From Odontocerum albicorne (taxonomy: Eukaryota > Arthropoda > Insecta > Trichoptera > Odontoceridae), in NCBI GenBank assembly GCA_949825065.1, contig OX463847.1, positions 37,877,042 to 37,941,041 on the forward strand: a stretch of DNA of 64,000 nucleotides, read 5' to 3'. This document shows, piece by piece, positions 12,918 to 25,800 of the stretch (position 1 is its first letter; the number at the start of each line of letters is the position of its first letter). The notes below the pieces were generated by a model, which did not search any database, was not told where the DNA came from, and worked only from the letters and a program-made list of their open reading frames with translations. The translations under genes were made by a program, and so were the position numbers.

Positions 12918-14440
12918 TAGTACAATTTCAAATTATCGTTGTAAGAAAGGTAATGTGAAGGAATACTTTGTATGTGTAACTAGGAACATGATGGTTGTAA
13001 CAAATATCGTATGAATATAATGATATATGCGTGTGTAACAAATATCATTCCTTCGTATTAACATTCCTTCGCATTTCTTCGAAATATAATGTGAATGAAT
13101 GATATACGTGTGTGTGAAAATTTGAGGTTTTGAAATAAGTATTTCAGGATATATATGAATTTATCTCTAATATTCAGGAATAGCGGATATGCCAGACAAG
13201 TTACGTTGCTTTATTAAACTACAATATATTAAGATGACTGAAATGAATAGCAAAAATCACCATGAAAAAGACAATCAAATCTAGGAGAACCCAAAATTTT
13301 GAATTTTCTATTCAATTATGGGAGAGCGTCTGAAAATATACTTTTGAAAAGCGAACTTGCTACAGAAAGGAGAAACTTGATTTAAGCAGTTTATTTAATA
13401 TATTAAATGAGAATAGACTTAATTTTTTGACAAGAAATATAAGTTCTAAAAATGTTTCAGACTTTAATTTGTGAAATTCTATAGTTTTTCCATTTTATGA
13501 ATTCGACTAATTCAAATTTATTATTGTGGCTCTCGAGCGTGTTTTGAACTCTCGATGCGAGCTTCGAACTTCTTAACCGAACTCTTCGTCAGGCAAAGTA
13601 AATATTTATTCTAATTTGTAACTTATTTAACGAAATCGCGTGGAAGATGTGTGGTAAGGAGTGTCTCTAGTAAAAATATTGAAAGAAATGCAAACAATTT
13701 ACTCTATAAATACCACTAAAAGTCGTTTACCAGTCAATTGTATCATAAAGAAATATTAGAATGCTGTGATATGATATTATAAAGAAAACAATGTCAATAA
13801 TCGATTAAGAACTAACTAAGCAGAAATATGTTATGGAAATTACTTTATCATATGTACATTTTTTCACGTTTTCTTATCTGATAAATATGCACGATTTTAA
13901 GCAAGCAACTTTTGTCAACTAATTAGGACTTAAAAATACAGCAATGTTGATTGATACTGAAGTAAAAAAAGGTTAAGAAATCCCCCCCCTCTTTAACTCT
14001 AATCATCCCCCCAAATGACCCCCCGATTGTCACTCTGAACACCCCATCATCGATAATTCCTCCGGCAGACAGTTTACCCCCATAGGCAACCGCATTTCTC
14101 ACCTTCAATAAACATTTTCTACACCTTAATATATTTATAAAAGTCACACACATTTCCCCACTCATTTACTTATCTACATATACTATATTCATTCTTATAA
14201 TTTATTCACAATTCATTTTTTCATTTTTTTTTTTTTCACCCATTCAATATAAAACAGTGTGTGACGACACAAATTTATGTATATTTGTATTTAATATTAT
14301 GTATATATCATCATATTTATATATGAATTTAATCGTTTATAATTTCTCATAATCATTCATAAAATCAAAACAATTACCACAAACCTATCCTTTCCCGATT
14401 CCCAAAAAGATCCAAAAATTTCCAATAAATATCTTAACAG
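12918..14440. other. AT-rich sequence without recognised gene
   Basis: Around 12950-13130 there is a loosely repeated 'gtgtgtaacaaatatc...gaatataatg' pattern. A C-rich stretch lies at 13982-14040. A stretch at 13560-13602 reads CTGACGA...TTCGAA on the minus strand, reminiscent of the hammerhead-like core strings described elsewhere. No coding evidence. Confidence 0.5.
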
Positions 14441-14446
14441 TCAGAA

Positions 14447-14500
14447 CTTATCCGATGAAGGAGTAAGGTGTCCTACCATCGGACCGAAACTCCGAACAAG
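14447..14500 (+). ncRNA. Candidate degenerate hammerhead-like or retroelement-end hairpin
   Basis: The sequence has a perfect 7-bp stem TCCGATG/CATCGGA (about 14451-14483), and immediately after it CCGAAACTCCG. The spacing of 'CCGATGA' and 'CGAAAC' recalls the CTGATGA...CGAAAC strings of hammerhead motifs associated with Penelope-like retroelements, but the first core base pair pattern is altered (CC instead of CT). It is more likely a decayed retroelement end than an active ribozyme. Confidence 0.25.
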
Positions 14501-15590
14501 CTATCCATCACTTGTAGTTCATTTTATTTGCATTTTAGTTCCCATCATATTCTATATGAAATCAGTTGATAAATATTTTTTTAAGAATATAATTTATGAT
14601 AGTAAATTGTATGTTCAACTGATTCACAAAAGCTACGGATGAAAATAAGAATTTTCAAACAAGATGAAAATTATTTTATTCCACTGCCCTTATTCCTCAG
14701 ACACTAAATCACGTCAAGTTGAAAAAAAAGCATTAATAATGATTATAAAAATTAGCCCCTAAATCAAAGTACGCCACTGAACCCAAGGATGGCGTGTTAA
14801 AAGTGTGGTACCGCACTGCGTCAAGTAGGCAACTCTTAACACGCAAAATTCTCGTCACTTTTAATGATTTTTCAAAAAACCAAACAATTTACGCAGAGTG
14901 TGACCATACATTTGCTACAACTGAACAATCTCTAATCTTGATTTGGTTTTAGCTTCGTGTTAAAAAATACGAAGGAATGCCATTTGTTGGTTATCTTTTG
15001 ATGAATCGAATCGTTTTTCGTTGGAAAGGAAACGCACGAGTTTAAAATATGTATTAACTATGCAACAAAATGGGACGTACAAATATTTAAGATTTTTTTT
15101 GGTACGACTATCCTCAATATATTTCATGTACATTTCCAGACGTTAATAAGAAAACCAGAATATTTATTTACTAGTTGCAACCCGTGAAATATTATCGGAA
15201 GTAAAACAAATTCTACATTTATGAAAATGTGTATTCATAAATGTAGAATTTGTTTATATATATCATTTATACATCGTCCCCTTTTATAGTACACCGGTTC
15301 AAAAATTGTTAGCTAGGTATTTAAAATTCGTTCAGTATAGTTTCGACGGACCCACCGAGATTCAAATTACTTTCGGAGAGAATCCAAGTATTCCTCTCTC
15401 GCTCTCTTGTATTTAAAATTCAATTCTCGTATTCTTTCTTTAACGACAACCGTCGTACGGGTTTTTGCCTATTTATATTATGATTTTACTTATTTTATAA
15501 AATTTATGTACGCAGGTTGAACCTTATTGTATACAAAGCTTAAAGATAAATTATATACAACAACTTATACAACAAGAAAACTTAAAAAGA
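14500..15590. other. AT-rich sequence; contains a perfect 20-bp hairpin
   Basis: No coding evidence. The one clear structure is the hairpin at 15206-15253, listed separately. Confidence 0.6.
15206..15253. repeat. Perfect inverted repeat, 20-bp arms, 8-nt loop
   Basis: ACAAATTCTACATTTATGAA at 15206-15225 is the exact reverse complement of 15234-15253. It may be the core of a small palindromic element. No flanking duplication was recognised. Confidence 0.85.
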
Positions 15591-15900
15591 CATTAAATAG
15601 AAGGGCAAAAAATATAAATTAGAAAACAAAAAATACTAGTTAACCCTAAAAAACTAACTCGTATTACGAAGAAAGCTGATAACGATTTCTTTAAAAACAT
15701 TTTCGCAAATGTTGAAGATGTCATTATCCAAGGTCTGATTGAAAAGAGACAGCCCGTAATACAGAGAAAGAGCACTTGGCAGATTAGTTCTACGTATTGT
15801 CGGTCTAAATATGCATATATTATATTTCTGTACCTCGGATAGTTGTAGGAACATAAAACTTTACCTTTTTCAGCATAGTAGGATTAGGTGTAGCTCCCGT
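15590..15900 (-). mobile_element. Non-LTR reverse-transcriptase-derived relic
   Basis: The minus strand contains a decayed segment resembling a retroelement ORF2 tail (residues such as RRTNLPSALSLYYGLSLFNQ and DNDIFNICENVFKE). Part of it (about 15720-15880) is also present, diverged, at 35955-36100, so it is a dispersed repeat. The reading is split over two overlapping frames. Confidence 0.5.
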
Positions 15901-16890
15901 CAATAACTCGAAGTTATACGAGCACGAATAGATCTATACATCCCTCCTCACGTTTAGAAGGTAGAATTTCAACATACAAAGAATATATTTTGTAGGATAG
16001 AGCAAGTAGTGTAGATGATGATGGCATAGGAAGTGTGCCAGGAAGATTAAGTGATCGAGTGCCAGCAAGTCGGAGCGAAAAAATTGACGTTAGGAAACCA
16101 TGCTAACGGCAAGTTTCTGAGGAATGGGGACACATCGTCGCAACTTATACTACCCCAATATCATATAGATCATGACCCTTACAGATGAGAAACGAGAAAA
16201 TTATGATCTCTCTATATATATACAGACTTAGGCAAAAGTGAGTACGGCATCAAGTCAAGACATATACGTAACATACACTCACCAAGTGGTGCCACCTTAA
16301 AATTATAATATTTGAAAGTAACCTTTAATTCTACGAACCAGTATAACGACATGGCAATAAACAGCAACGTGTATCTACATGGTTTTCAAAACCTTAAAAG
16401 GTAAACGATTGAAGACCAACTGTGAAGATGATGAAATGACAAACACAGTATTTAAGACCCAGTTTTATAAATACTTCACCAAAAACACTGTAATTTTTTT
16501 TATTTTCAAATTCAGCCTATAAACAGTTAGTTTGAAAAACAACAGAAAAACGAATCATGTTTGAAAGAGAATTTTAAAATTAAAAAAACTGGACTGGTAT
16601 ATACATTAAAAAAATCCTCAATACAGCTGCTAGTTTTAGAGAAAAGCGAATCAATGAACACAAGTACGCACCAGTGCATAAACCCACCACTCGGTTACAG
16701 AGAATCACTTCACTAAATATGAGTAACGAAGTGAACTCATTATTTAATCTCTGATGTCATATGTTTTACACTAGAAGATTTAAATCTTTCTTATTTTTTT
16801 ATAAACGCGTCGTTGCGTAGTTGCGAAAAATGAACTGTCGGCGAAAAGGGATTCCTTATTCGGTGGTGACACACCTGAGTGTGAAAATAA
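15900..16890. other. Sequence without recognised gene
   Basis: Slightly less AT-rich around 15990-16160. No frame longer than 60 codons carries recognisable residues. Confidence 0.5.
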
Positions 16891-17190
16891 TAGTTGTGGC
16901 GGTTGACTTAAGGTCAGATCTCATGAGAGAAGGAAAATAATAGTTGTGACGGCTGACTTAAGGTCAGATCTCATGAGAGAAGGAAAATAATAGTTGTGAC
17001 GGCTGACTTAAGGTCAGATCTCATGAGAGAAGGAAAACAATAGTTGTGACGGCTGACTTAAGGTCAGATCTCATGAGAGAAGGAAAATAATAGTTGTGAC
17101 GGCTGACTTAAGGTCAGATCTCATGAGAGAAGGAAAACAATAGTTGTGACGGCTGACTTAAGGCCAGATCTCATGAGAGAAGGAAAATTA
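16891..17190. repeat. 50-bp minisatellite, 6 copies
   Basis: Copies begin with TAGTTGTG at 16891, 16941, 16991, 17041, 17091 and 17141. They are nearly identical; the unit contains the palindrome-rich stretch AGATCTCATGAGAGA. The first copy is the most diverged (GGCGGTTGAC versus GACGGCTGAC). Confidence 0.97.
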
Positions 17191-17504
17191 CTCGCAGGAC
17201 AGTAAATGTACGAGTTCTTATGAAGTAGCTGACGGCCTGGACTACAAACAGCCCAACAAGTTACCAGTACTTTCACAGAAAATTTCGAATGCCACAAAAC
17301 TATAATTTGACGCCACTAGATCGAAATAGTTAATCGGTCCGAAGATTAACCGATATAAACTGAGTGGAGTTCGCTTCGGAAATCATTGACTCGATTATCA
17401 TTGTAGTATCCCAGAATGTGCTCTGTAGATTGAGAAAGGTTATTTTAAGCAGTCGGTACCTCGGAGAAGAGGAAAAACACAGATGCGTGAAACTCTCGCG
17501 CGGT

Positions 17505-17930
17505 AGAAGTGAAACTTCTTAGCTCCTAGGAAAAGTTGATTTTATGCATTGCTTTTTTCCAGCTGTTAACGATTTTTTCTTTTTTAGGATTAGGAAATGG
17601 TTATGTGGAATTTAATTTAAGAAATCTCTCTGAATTAAATAAAAAAAATATTTTAATAATGAATAATAATAATTTTAATAATAATATAATACACTTTATG
17701 ATATTAATTATTATTAAAAATTTATTATAATTATCAATATTAAAATAATAAATAATAATTAATTAACTAATTTAATATTTAACAATAATAAATAATAATT
17801 TATTAATAAATAAAGTTTTTAATAATAATAAAGATTAATTTAATAATAATAACAATAATATAATACACCGTTACACTTTTCGTGACGTTCAGGCCAATTT
17901 GCCCTACCGCACCTATAGAAGTTTCACTTC
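17505..17930. repeat. Inverted 15-bp motif pair around a TAA/AAT-rich tract
   Basis: AGAAGTGAAACTTCT at 17505-17519 recurs in reverse complement at about 17917-17930. Each is itself nearly palindromic, and each lies beside a 'cgcgcggta' or 'taccgc' stretch. Between them, 17630-17870 is a tract of AAT/TAA-type repeats. This may be the remains of an inverted-repeat element, with the AT tract as internal expansion. No flanking duplication was seen. Confidence 0.5.
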
Positions 17931-18111
17931 AAAAATATAAAAACGACAAATAACATTGCTTAACAATGAAATTCGAATGTTTATGAAAACAAAATAAGTG
18001 ATTCTTTATGAATTTTTGGGTGCTGAATTGGAAAATTGTAATGTAATTTGTTCATTCGCTGTAATGTACATGTTATACAAGTAGACGTAACTCAAAACAT
18101 TCATAAATATT

Positions 18112-18219
18112 TAACCGTATCCCCTTTATGTACGAGTATGTTAACTTTAACCGCATCCCCTTTATGTACGAGTATGTTAACTTTAACCGTATCCCCTTTA
18201 TGTACGAGTATGTTGACTT
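18112..18219. repeat. 36-bp minisatellite, 3 copies
   Basis: Units start 'taaccgtatccccttta' at 18112, 18148 and 18184, with single-base variants (C/T in 'ccgYat', 'ttAact' versus 'ttGact'). Confidence 0.93.
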
Positions 18220-19320
18220 GAAAAACCGATATCATAAAAATATATTATAAAATTATGAAAATATGCACTATTAATTTGTGATGATATGAACCCCATCGCG
18301 ATAGTAGTTGGCCTGCAAGGTGGGTATACTAAATACTGTTACTTAAAATGTGAGAGGAAATGCAACGCTTAGAGTGTATACTACAAAAAAAAAGGAATAG
18401 CCTCACTGAAGAGCACTTGCGCCTATCATAAAGTATTGTATAAGAAACCCTAGTGAAGACTAGTCAAGTTTTGCTGTCACTGCCACCACTTAAATATGAG
18501 TCTCATGAAAGCATTTGAGAACGCAATGAATTAGTATGTGCCTGAAAACAACCCTTTTGGAAGTTTTATCAAAATTTATAGTTGAATATAAACACCATAT
18601 TCCACCTAAAGCTGAATGTGTTACTATCATATATCGGAAGATCTACAAAGGTTTCTTTTTAGTCCGTCTTCCCTTAGTACATTCTCAGCGATTTACTTAC
18701 AAAATATATTTTTCTTAACATATTCAGATGTGGGGAAGTTTTTAACCGAATGGCTTCTGCCACCAACATCATATTCTGACACACAATTTGTATAAATTTT
18801 ATTGTAATATGTTTAATATGTCAATGAACGTTAACACGCTTTCCTTTTCGTGAAAAAAAAACAAATTTTTAAAGTTTGTAGAGCAGTGTAATTCATAAAA
18901 AGTCAAATATTAAACACAACAAATTATTTATTATTTTGCTTCAGTATTCTTTTAAATGTCAGCTTGAAATTGTGTTAATGGATGCAAAGTATTAAATTAA
19001 AAATTGTGTAATTTATTATTTGGATAATAATTATTGTAACTCACTAACGAATCATTAATTAAGTACTTTCAAACAGATGTTGCCTTTGCAATTAATGTGA
19101 AATTTTGTATATTTATCATCCGACAAAAAAAAATATTCACAAAAGGGAGAAAGAATTTATCAAATCTGTTTTTCGTTTTTATTTTCAGAGAGCAAAAATC
19201 TTAAGGGCGTTTTTTTTAGATGTTGCACAAAAGAAGATCATTTTTCATTTTGTTTTAGAAAATGAAAAAATTATCCCCGACATTCAGGATAGTAGAAAAT
19301 AGTATACGACTTCTTGGTTA
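18220..19320. other. AT-rich sequence without recognised gene
   Basis: Only short frames; no domain or element ends recognised. Confidence 0.6.
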
Positions 19321-19800
19321 AAATAATTGGTGATGGAGTTATAACTTTTTGGTATTAGATTGTTTATTGGTCAGATATGGTTTATTTGCCAAATATTGTT
19401 TATTGGCCTTCCCAATTCACCGCTTTTCTTTTTTTACGTCGTCCTTTACTGTCCGCGTAGTGAGACTCTGGAACCAGTTGCTAACCAATGCTAAACTCGC
19501 TAAGTTCTTGGTATGCTTTATAAGCGTCTGGAAAAACTTTTGATTTCTAGTCATTTATATAATGTCTTTCATTCCACATTTGGTTTTATCTCTCACCTTT
19601 TTCTTCCTTTATCTTTGATTGATGATATCTCACTTTTACTTTTATTATATATACGTTCATAAATTTCATAAAGATAGATAATCATTTGAATATTTATTGC
19701 GATTATGCAACTTCCGTTATTTACTTTTGTTTGGTTGGTTGGTAGAGTTTTTACATGGCAATAAGTCCGTCAGATGGGCGGGCTTATTGCCAGGCGCAAA
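19320..19800 (+). mobile_element. LINE 3' end with shared SINE-type tail
   Basis: Encodes a decayed ORF2 C-terminus (CLLAFPIHRFSFFTSSFTV followed by VRLWNQLLTN), the pattern seen in a better copy at 31190-31750. Then come the T/C-rich 3' untranslated sequence and the tail 'ggttggttggtagag...acatggcaataagtccgtcag'. That tail is also the tail of the SINEs in this window. The copy is 5'-truncated, as usual for LINEs. Confidence 0.75.
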
Positions 19801-20329
19801 TCCTTCCAGCCAACTACGTAGACAAGTACGCAGACACCATTTACACCCACATATACACACACCTGTTTGATATATACATGAAAACATTTTTTTTGTTAAA
19901 TAAGGATAAACATTTTATGGATTTCGAAATGAAAATTCTTAAACGATATTACTCTTTTCCAATTAAGTTTTTCATTCAGAGCGTCTTTCATTCAGAGATG
20001 CGTGTAAAAACAATATCTCTCAAAATAAGGCAGAAGAACATTAGGAAACAATGCGGACCGAAAAAATATGTACGGCTTACGATGAAAAAAAAAAGCATTG
20101 GGATGGTAACATAAAAAAAAAAAAATGATAAAAAAATCCAAAATTAATCTAAATGGGTAGCATAGAAGAAACGAGATGTTTGATTATACCTAAAAACATG
20201 GAACTATCAAATTATAAAATTGGAAATTAAGATAATTTTTATTTCCAGTTCCATAATTTAGTAGTTATGGTACTACTAAATTAATCAAATTCTGAAATAT
20301 GGAAGAATGAAATAAGTTATATTGTTTAA

Positions 20330-20730
20330 GTTGTATGGACGAGGCACAAGCGAAAAAGTGTGTGCAAGGATTAAATTAAGTGAATATCCTCTCTCTCTCT
20401 ATGTCTACCCTAATACGAACAAGGTGTGATAATGCTGTCTGTTCTACTTAACCAAACTGGAAAAATACTGAAATTAGTCGAATAGATGCTGTAGAGATAC
20501 GTACACTGAGAAGTATATAAGATGTGATAGTGTATAATAAAAAAACAGAAAGAACATAGATTAAGGATGATAATAATATACGCCAAAATTGGTATGAAAT
20601 GATAAGGGATGTATGTGAATTTAAGGCTAATGTTTTAAGTATGATTAAGAGTACTTTGAGATGGTTTAGGCACGTGGAACGAATAAATGAAGAAAGACTA
20701 ACGAAACAAATATATATTGAAAATTTATGT
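20330..20730 (+). mobile_element. Non-LTR 3' fragments (GRGRPRK type)
   Basis: Two colinear pieces: a tail-end piece at 20330-20440 (a 'tgtatggacgaggcacaagcg' stretch) and an earlier part of the ORF at 20450-20730. The latter reads as 'LRWFxHVERINEERLTKQIY' in translation near 20655-20715. Order and gaps indicate rearranged or two separate copies. Confidence 0.7.
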
Positions 20731-20809
20731 GACCTAGTTGTTTAGATGCTTGCCTTCCATCCGGATCTTTCAAACGATTGTAAAAGTTCACTTGATAAAA
20801 TACTCACGC

Positions 20810-20960
20810 GCGCAAGCGGTTTACAAGTTTCGTTGCGTCTTCAAGTATAGTCAACACGTGTGATTACGAACGACAATTTTTGTGCCTTCTTCAGTAGTTC
20901 TGTACCTGAAGACTTGATTAATTAAGCTGAAGACAATGTTGCCTCACAAATCGCGCTCTT
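20810..20960 (-). mobile_element. Candidate Penelope-like retroelement terminal fragment
   Basis: On the minus strand, TTGAAGACGCAACGAAACTTG (about 20832-20852) has the CTGAAGA...CGAAAC layout seen at Penelope-like element ends. A second string CTGAAGAAGGCACAA lies on the same strand near 20885-20900. No reverse transcriptase sequence is adjacent. Assignment rests only on these short strings. Confidence 0.3.
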
Positions 20961-21229
20961 CAATTATTCCTTATTACCAAATTTAGTTTGTTGATGATTC
21001 ATTCATTCGAATTGTACCCTTTAACATATCCAATAGCGCAGACATGATGAAGGGCATAGCCAGGAGACAATATTGTCTACAGCCAAGTAATCGACCTTTC
21101 AGGTAATGAGACTCAGAAGTAGGCAGCTCGCAGTTTGTCAGTGCACTTATTGAAAATACTACCGTACGTGGATAGGAAACAAAATTTGCAATAGTCACCA
21201 GATGAACTCTTAATTACCTTTTTTTTTCA

Positions 21230-21295
21230 GGAATTGAATCCGGTTCCCAAATGAAAGATCGACGTTTTACCCACTGGGCTACACAGGGTGTCTTG
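21230..21295 (-). mobile_element. tRNA-like SINE head
   Basis: Read on the minus strand: 'tgtagcccagtgggtaaaacgtcgatctttcatttggg' followed by a B-box-like 'ggattcaattcc', then an A-rich stretch. This is the same layout as the tRNA-derived SINE heads elsewhere in the window. Confidence 0.6.
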
Positions 21296-21339
21296 TTCAG
21301 GAGTACCGGATGAATAAATAAAATTCTTGTAATAAATTA

Positions 21340-21780
21340 ACTAAATATTATAATTTGTTTTTATCAAACACTGTCTTTTGAGGACGGTATAACCCTACCG
21401 GTTTCAAGGCTTTCACCCCATCATCAGGGACCTTGCTTGTGCTCCCCTAATAAGCGCGTTAGAAAGCACTCATGAACGTATTTAAGTGACTTTGAGTATA
21501 TGTGTGTATGTATGTGTATGTTTGGGTGTATATATGTAAGCATATACATTATTTCTAATTTTATATAATTTAAAAAAAAATTTAATGTCAACGTTTCTTG
21601 TATTTTTCAATGTAATTGGGCTAAGCCTGTTTTGAGAAAATAAATTCATAAATAAATAAAAAAAATGAGACATTGAAACCGGCAGGGTTATACCGCTTTA
21701 AAAAGTGGAATAAAAAGTGTGATAAAAATAATACAATGTCTTTAAAACTTCACAATTTTAATGTCTTAATTTTAAATAAT
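21340..21780 (+). mobile_element. GAAACCGGTAG palindrome family, copy with split arms
   Basis: The left arm (21350-21440) and the right arm (21665-21775, ending in the family's 'acaatgtctttaaa' tail) are inverted to each other. They are separated by ~220 bp including a TG-rich stretch (21495-21540). The left arm on the minus strand has CTGATGA (21421-21427) then, 15 nt on, GAAAC (21401-21405). Confidence 0.75.
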
Positions 21781-22194
21781 ATATTGATTAAAATTTAAAA
21801 TAAAAAAGAAAGAAAAGTGGTTATCGTTTAAAATATCCCAAGATCTCTGTAACGTGATAATGAACTGTAGAAATGTGAAATTTTAAACAGAAATGGAGTA
21901 TTTTCTAGTGGTTGGTCGAAAAGAATAAAACACAAACAAAAAACGATGTTGACCAGTGGCCTTTGTCACGTCATGTTATTTTAAGGCGACAAAAAGGGGT
22001 GTTGTCTGGGGGGCAATGGTGATGGAGATACCGCTGAGGAGGAGAAAAAACTTGAAAAAAAAGTATGACGAAGAAGGGGAAATAAGATATATGTCGTGGA
22101 ACAGTTAACGAATTGCGTTGAAATCAAAGTTTTGTTCCACTTTCAGATATTTTTTTTTTTACTTTTATTTTTAATGAGTAAGGAAAATGATAAC

Positions 22195-22560
22195 GACTTC
22201 CTTATTTTATTATCATGACCATTATTTACTAATCTGGTTGTTGTGGGTTCAATTCCTGTTAGAATCCAAGAGCATTGAGATGGAATGACCACCTAAAAAT
22301 AATGAATGGTGAATAATTTACAAAAGTAAGTTATATAAGTAGCACAAATATATTTGAGAAGACTGTAAAAAATGTGGACGTCCAAAAAATTTATTATTAT
22401 TTTAAAGAGGGCGAGTAAAAAGCCTTTATAATAGGAGATTTTATGTACATAACGAGGTGTATGGAAATGGCAAAAGCGAAAGGTGTGTGTGTAAATATTT
22501 TTTCGTTCCCTCTACCCCGATACGGACATGAAGTTATGGTGATGCTGGTGAAGGCGTATG
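22195..22560 (+). mobile_element. SINE head followed by non-LTR fragment
   Basis: 22195-22270 has a B-box-like 'gggttcaattcctgttagaatcc' after a decayed tRNA-like region. 22445-22560 carries the GRGRPRK-type element's tail ('gaggtgtatggaaatggcaaaagcg...ccctctaccccgatacgg'). Confidence 0.55.
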
Positions 22561-22859
22561 ATTTCGGCACAAGAGTAGTACAACGACGATGTATTTGACT
22601 TAAAGTTTTGACATGTGATGACTTATCAGTACTTGCGAGGCAAAGATCAATAACCACGAGCTTATAACGATAAAAGTTATCGTATTTACGACAAATACAT
22701 TAAAAAGTCCAACTTCGCCGACTGCGCAAATAAACAGAAATATTACGAAAACTTCATGAACAGGGAAAAAACATGTTATTTTACGTTTATTGAAAAATAA
22801 AACTTTAGATGTATATGAAGACACTTTAAATACCAAATAAGAAGGCACTACACATTTAT

Positions 22860-25800
22860 TATAAACAGGAATAGAACCTACAACCCTCCGGTAGATCGAA
22901 TATGCATCTTATAAATTAAGTAACGAAAACCACGAGAGTTTAATAAAAAGTGTCCTTCAAATATTTTTTCTAATGATTTATTAACATCATAAAATAATAC
23001 GTTGACATTTTGAGTAATTAAGTACACGAATTTATTTTTAGTGAAAAAATCAGTTTGCCCACTTTTCTACCCCTAATTTACTCTAAGGGCTCGGGCTCGA
23101 TTGTAATACATAAAAAAAACATACATATTTACCCTTAATTACTGAAAAAGCTAATTTAACCCAAATACATGTGTTACGAGGTCTCCGGTTTTTAATGAAA
23201 GGACAGATTTTTTTAACATGTTTGATAAATTAATTCACAAATTAAATTTAGTTTTATGTATGTCAATTAATAATTTATTTAAATATCACAAATTTATAGA
23301 ATTAAAAAAAAACACAAAATGTGCAGTATTTTTTTCAGAAATTAATTTATTTTCTTTCTTTTTGAGTTTTTATAATACAAGTTTTGAAAAGCTATATACG
23401 ATTTATTCATACAAAGAAAAAAAAATACAGTAACTACAATTTACTGCACCTATTCAGAATAACTGGCGATAAATATTATATTATTCCTGTTGTTATTTTT
23501 TAATTGCATGTAAAAATATCGACTACAACTTTGTTATAATAGATATCAATATTTTGTATTTAAAATATAATAAACCACGTTAAAGAGAATTAGCGTTAAA
23601 ATATACCGTGTAAATGAAGTGATTGCTTTATATAATTCATTCTAGGCAGGTTCATTTTTAGAAAAAAAATCAGATTCTCTTTTCATTCCCTGCTCTGTGG
23701 AATGCCAATAAAGGTTGTAAATAAGAAAGAAGTACACGTTATGTATTTTTGATTATCTACTTGCGATTGTATTTTCTCTCTTTAAATTTTGCATGAGAGT
23801 CGCATATGGGATATTTTTTACGGAATACAAAAATGTATGTGCTTGAAACTTTTTTGGAGCATCTAACTTTGAAAATATTTACTTCAATTCGCAAACGAAA
23901 TACAAAAAAGTAGACTTATTCAAAAATAAATTTTTGGTTTAATATTATCCGCATTTTTAACGTTTTTCAAAATAATTTAATAAGGCAAGTAATATATATA
24001 TTTGTGTGTGGTAAGTGCAGTGCTGAGAGCTTAAGTAAGATTTTTCCATTACTTAAACTGCGCTGTTTTGTAGCACGAATTTAAAACGGAAGCCCTCATC
24101 GTGGACTGGTTTGAGACTCTACGAAGAAGTAATTCGTTAAAAAAATATGAAAAGGTTCAAGTGTGTGTCTACCTAAGTGCACTTATTTCAAATAATGAAA
24201 GATGTAAACCAGAGATCGTAAGATAATTGGAGTGGCGTAATCTCAGCTATGTAAAGTTAATGATTAACTAGTCTATACTCAAGATAACCAAAATTCGTTT
24301 ATTGAAATATCCAGTATTCTTCATAGTTGTATATATGTTTGAAACATAGACGATAAGAAAGAAAGAAATAAAGACGAAACATGCCTTTGAGATGTGATGG
24401 TGGAGGCGGTTGCTTTATATCTCACAAATTACAACGCACACCTACTTCTCTATCATTCAAGAATCAGCACAGAACGTCAGATTTTCGACAACATACGGGA
24501 AAAGGATTTTTACTTACTTTAGGCATGTTGACAGAAAATAATTCAAAATTGTTGCCAAGCTGGTACAAGCTGATCACGGGCACAGTGAAAGAAAACTAAT
24601 GTACAGAAATGCATCCTTTGAGACATGCGGTCCAAATAAAGGAGCTTGCAGGATATTATTGAAATGCAGCATTTACTTGCTCAATGACCGGGAAGGATGA
24701 AGACGAATATTGTAAGGATGAAGAACAAGTTCCAGGACATTGCAGATATCTAAGACTCTCAACATTGAGCAAGCGATGAGTAAATTGAAAACTCTGGAAT
24801 TTGTTTTATAATACATATCACTAAAATAACTTAAACAACGAAAACTGAATTGCTGGTTCAAATTAGAATTTGAACCAACAATTCAGTTTTCAAGTTTAAC
24901 GGAGCTTTTTGTCCGAATGCTAAGCAAATATGCTAAATAAAAGCTCCGGACGCTGACTTACATTACCATTCACTATAGCTCGTCTAAAGCTGTCCATCTA
25001 TTAAAAGTCTAGTAATAGATGGTAGAAATATGTGTCGCTACAAGAAGTGGTTATGTTGGAATAACAAAATAAATATTATTTTATTTAGTGAAACGTTAAT
25101 GGTCAATTGTTATATTTTTTCTCATTTGTCTTTTATCTACATATGAGCCACTTGATATTTGTTTAGAGCCCCCTGCATAGAAACGCATTATAATATCTTA
25201 CCAAATTTGTGATATAAATTGTATTCAATTTTATTTAGTTGATTGAAAAAGGTTGCCATTTTGGAAAAAGTTCACCGATTGTACTCTGTACTTAAAACTT
25301 CAAATAAATTAATAGAAAAATGAGTCGTATAACATATTCGTTGAATAAAGTACAGCCTTGATTATTTATTGCCTTATATTTTTTTTTCATCCGATCAGAA
25401 AGAGGGAATCCTACAAAGCAAAAACCGAAAGCTTTACGCTTTTCTTCGTGTAAAAACAATTTTCAAAAATAAATTGATTCCTATAAATATGCTTAACTAT
25501 TTTTCTATTTGGTTGTATAAAATCCTCGTGTTACGGTTTCCAAGAAATAAATCAAGTATATAATCTTTGTAAATATATTTTATTTAAAAAAATTAACCAA
25601 GTCCTTATTTCAGATAAATATTTTTGCAAGTATGTATTTCAGAGAAATTCGAATGAATTTTACATCGTCATGATAATTCCTATATAACTTCATTTGAACG
25701 GTGAAGGTTTTAAGAATATTTAAATTGAGTTAATCAGGAAAGTAGTTTTTATGAAATCGAAAAATAAAGGTTCAAATCCAAAGATTAAACTATACCAACG

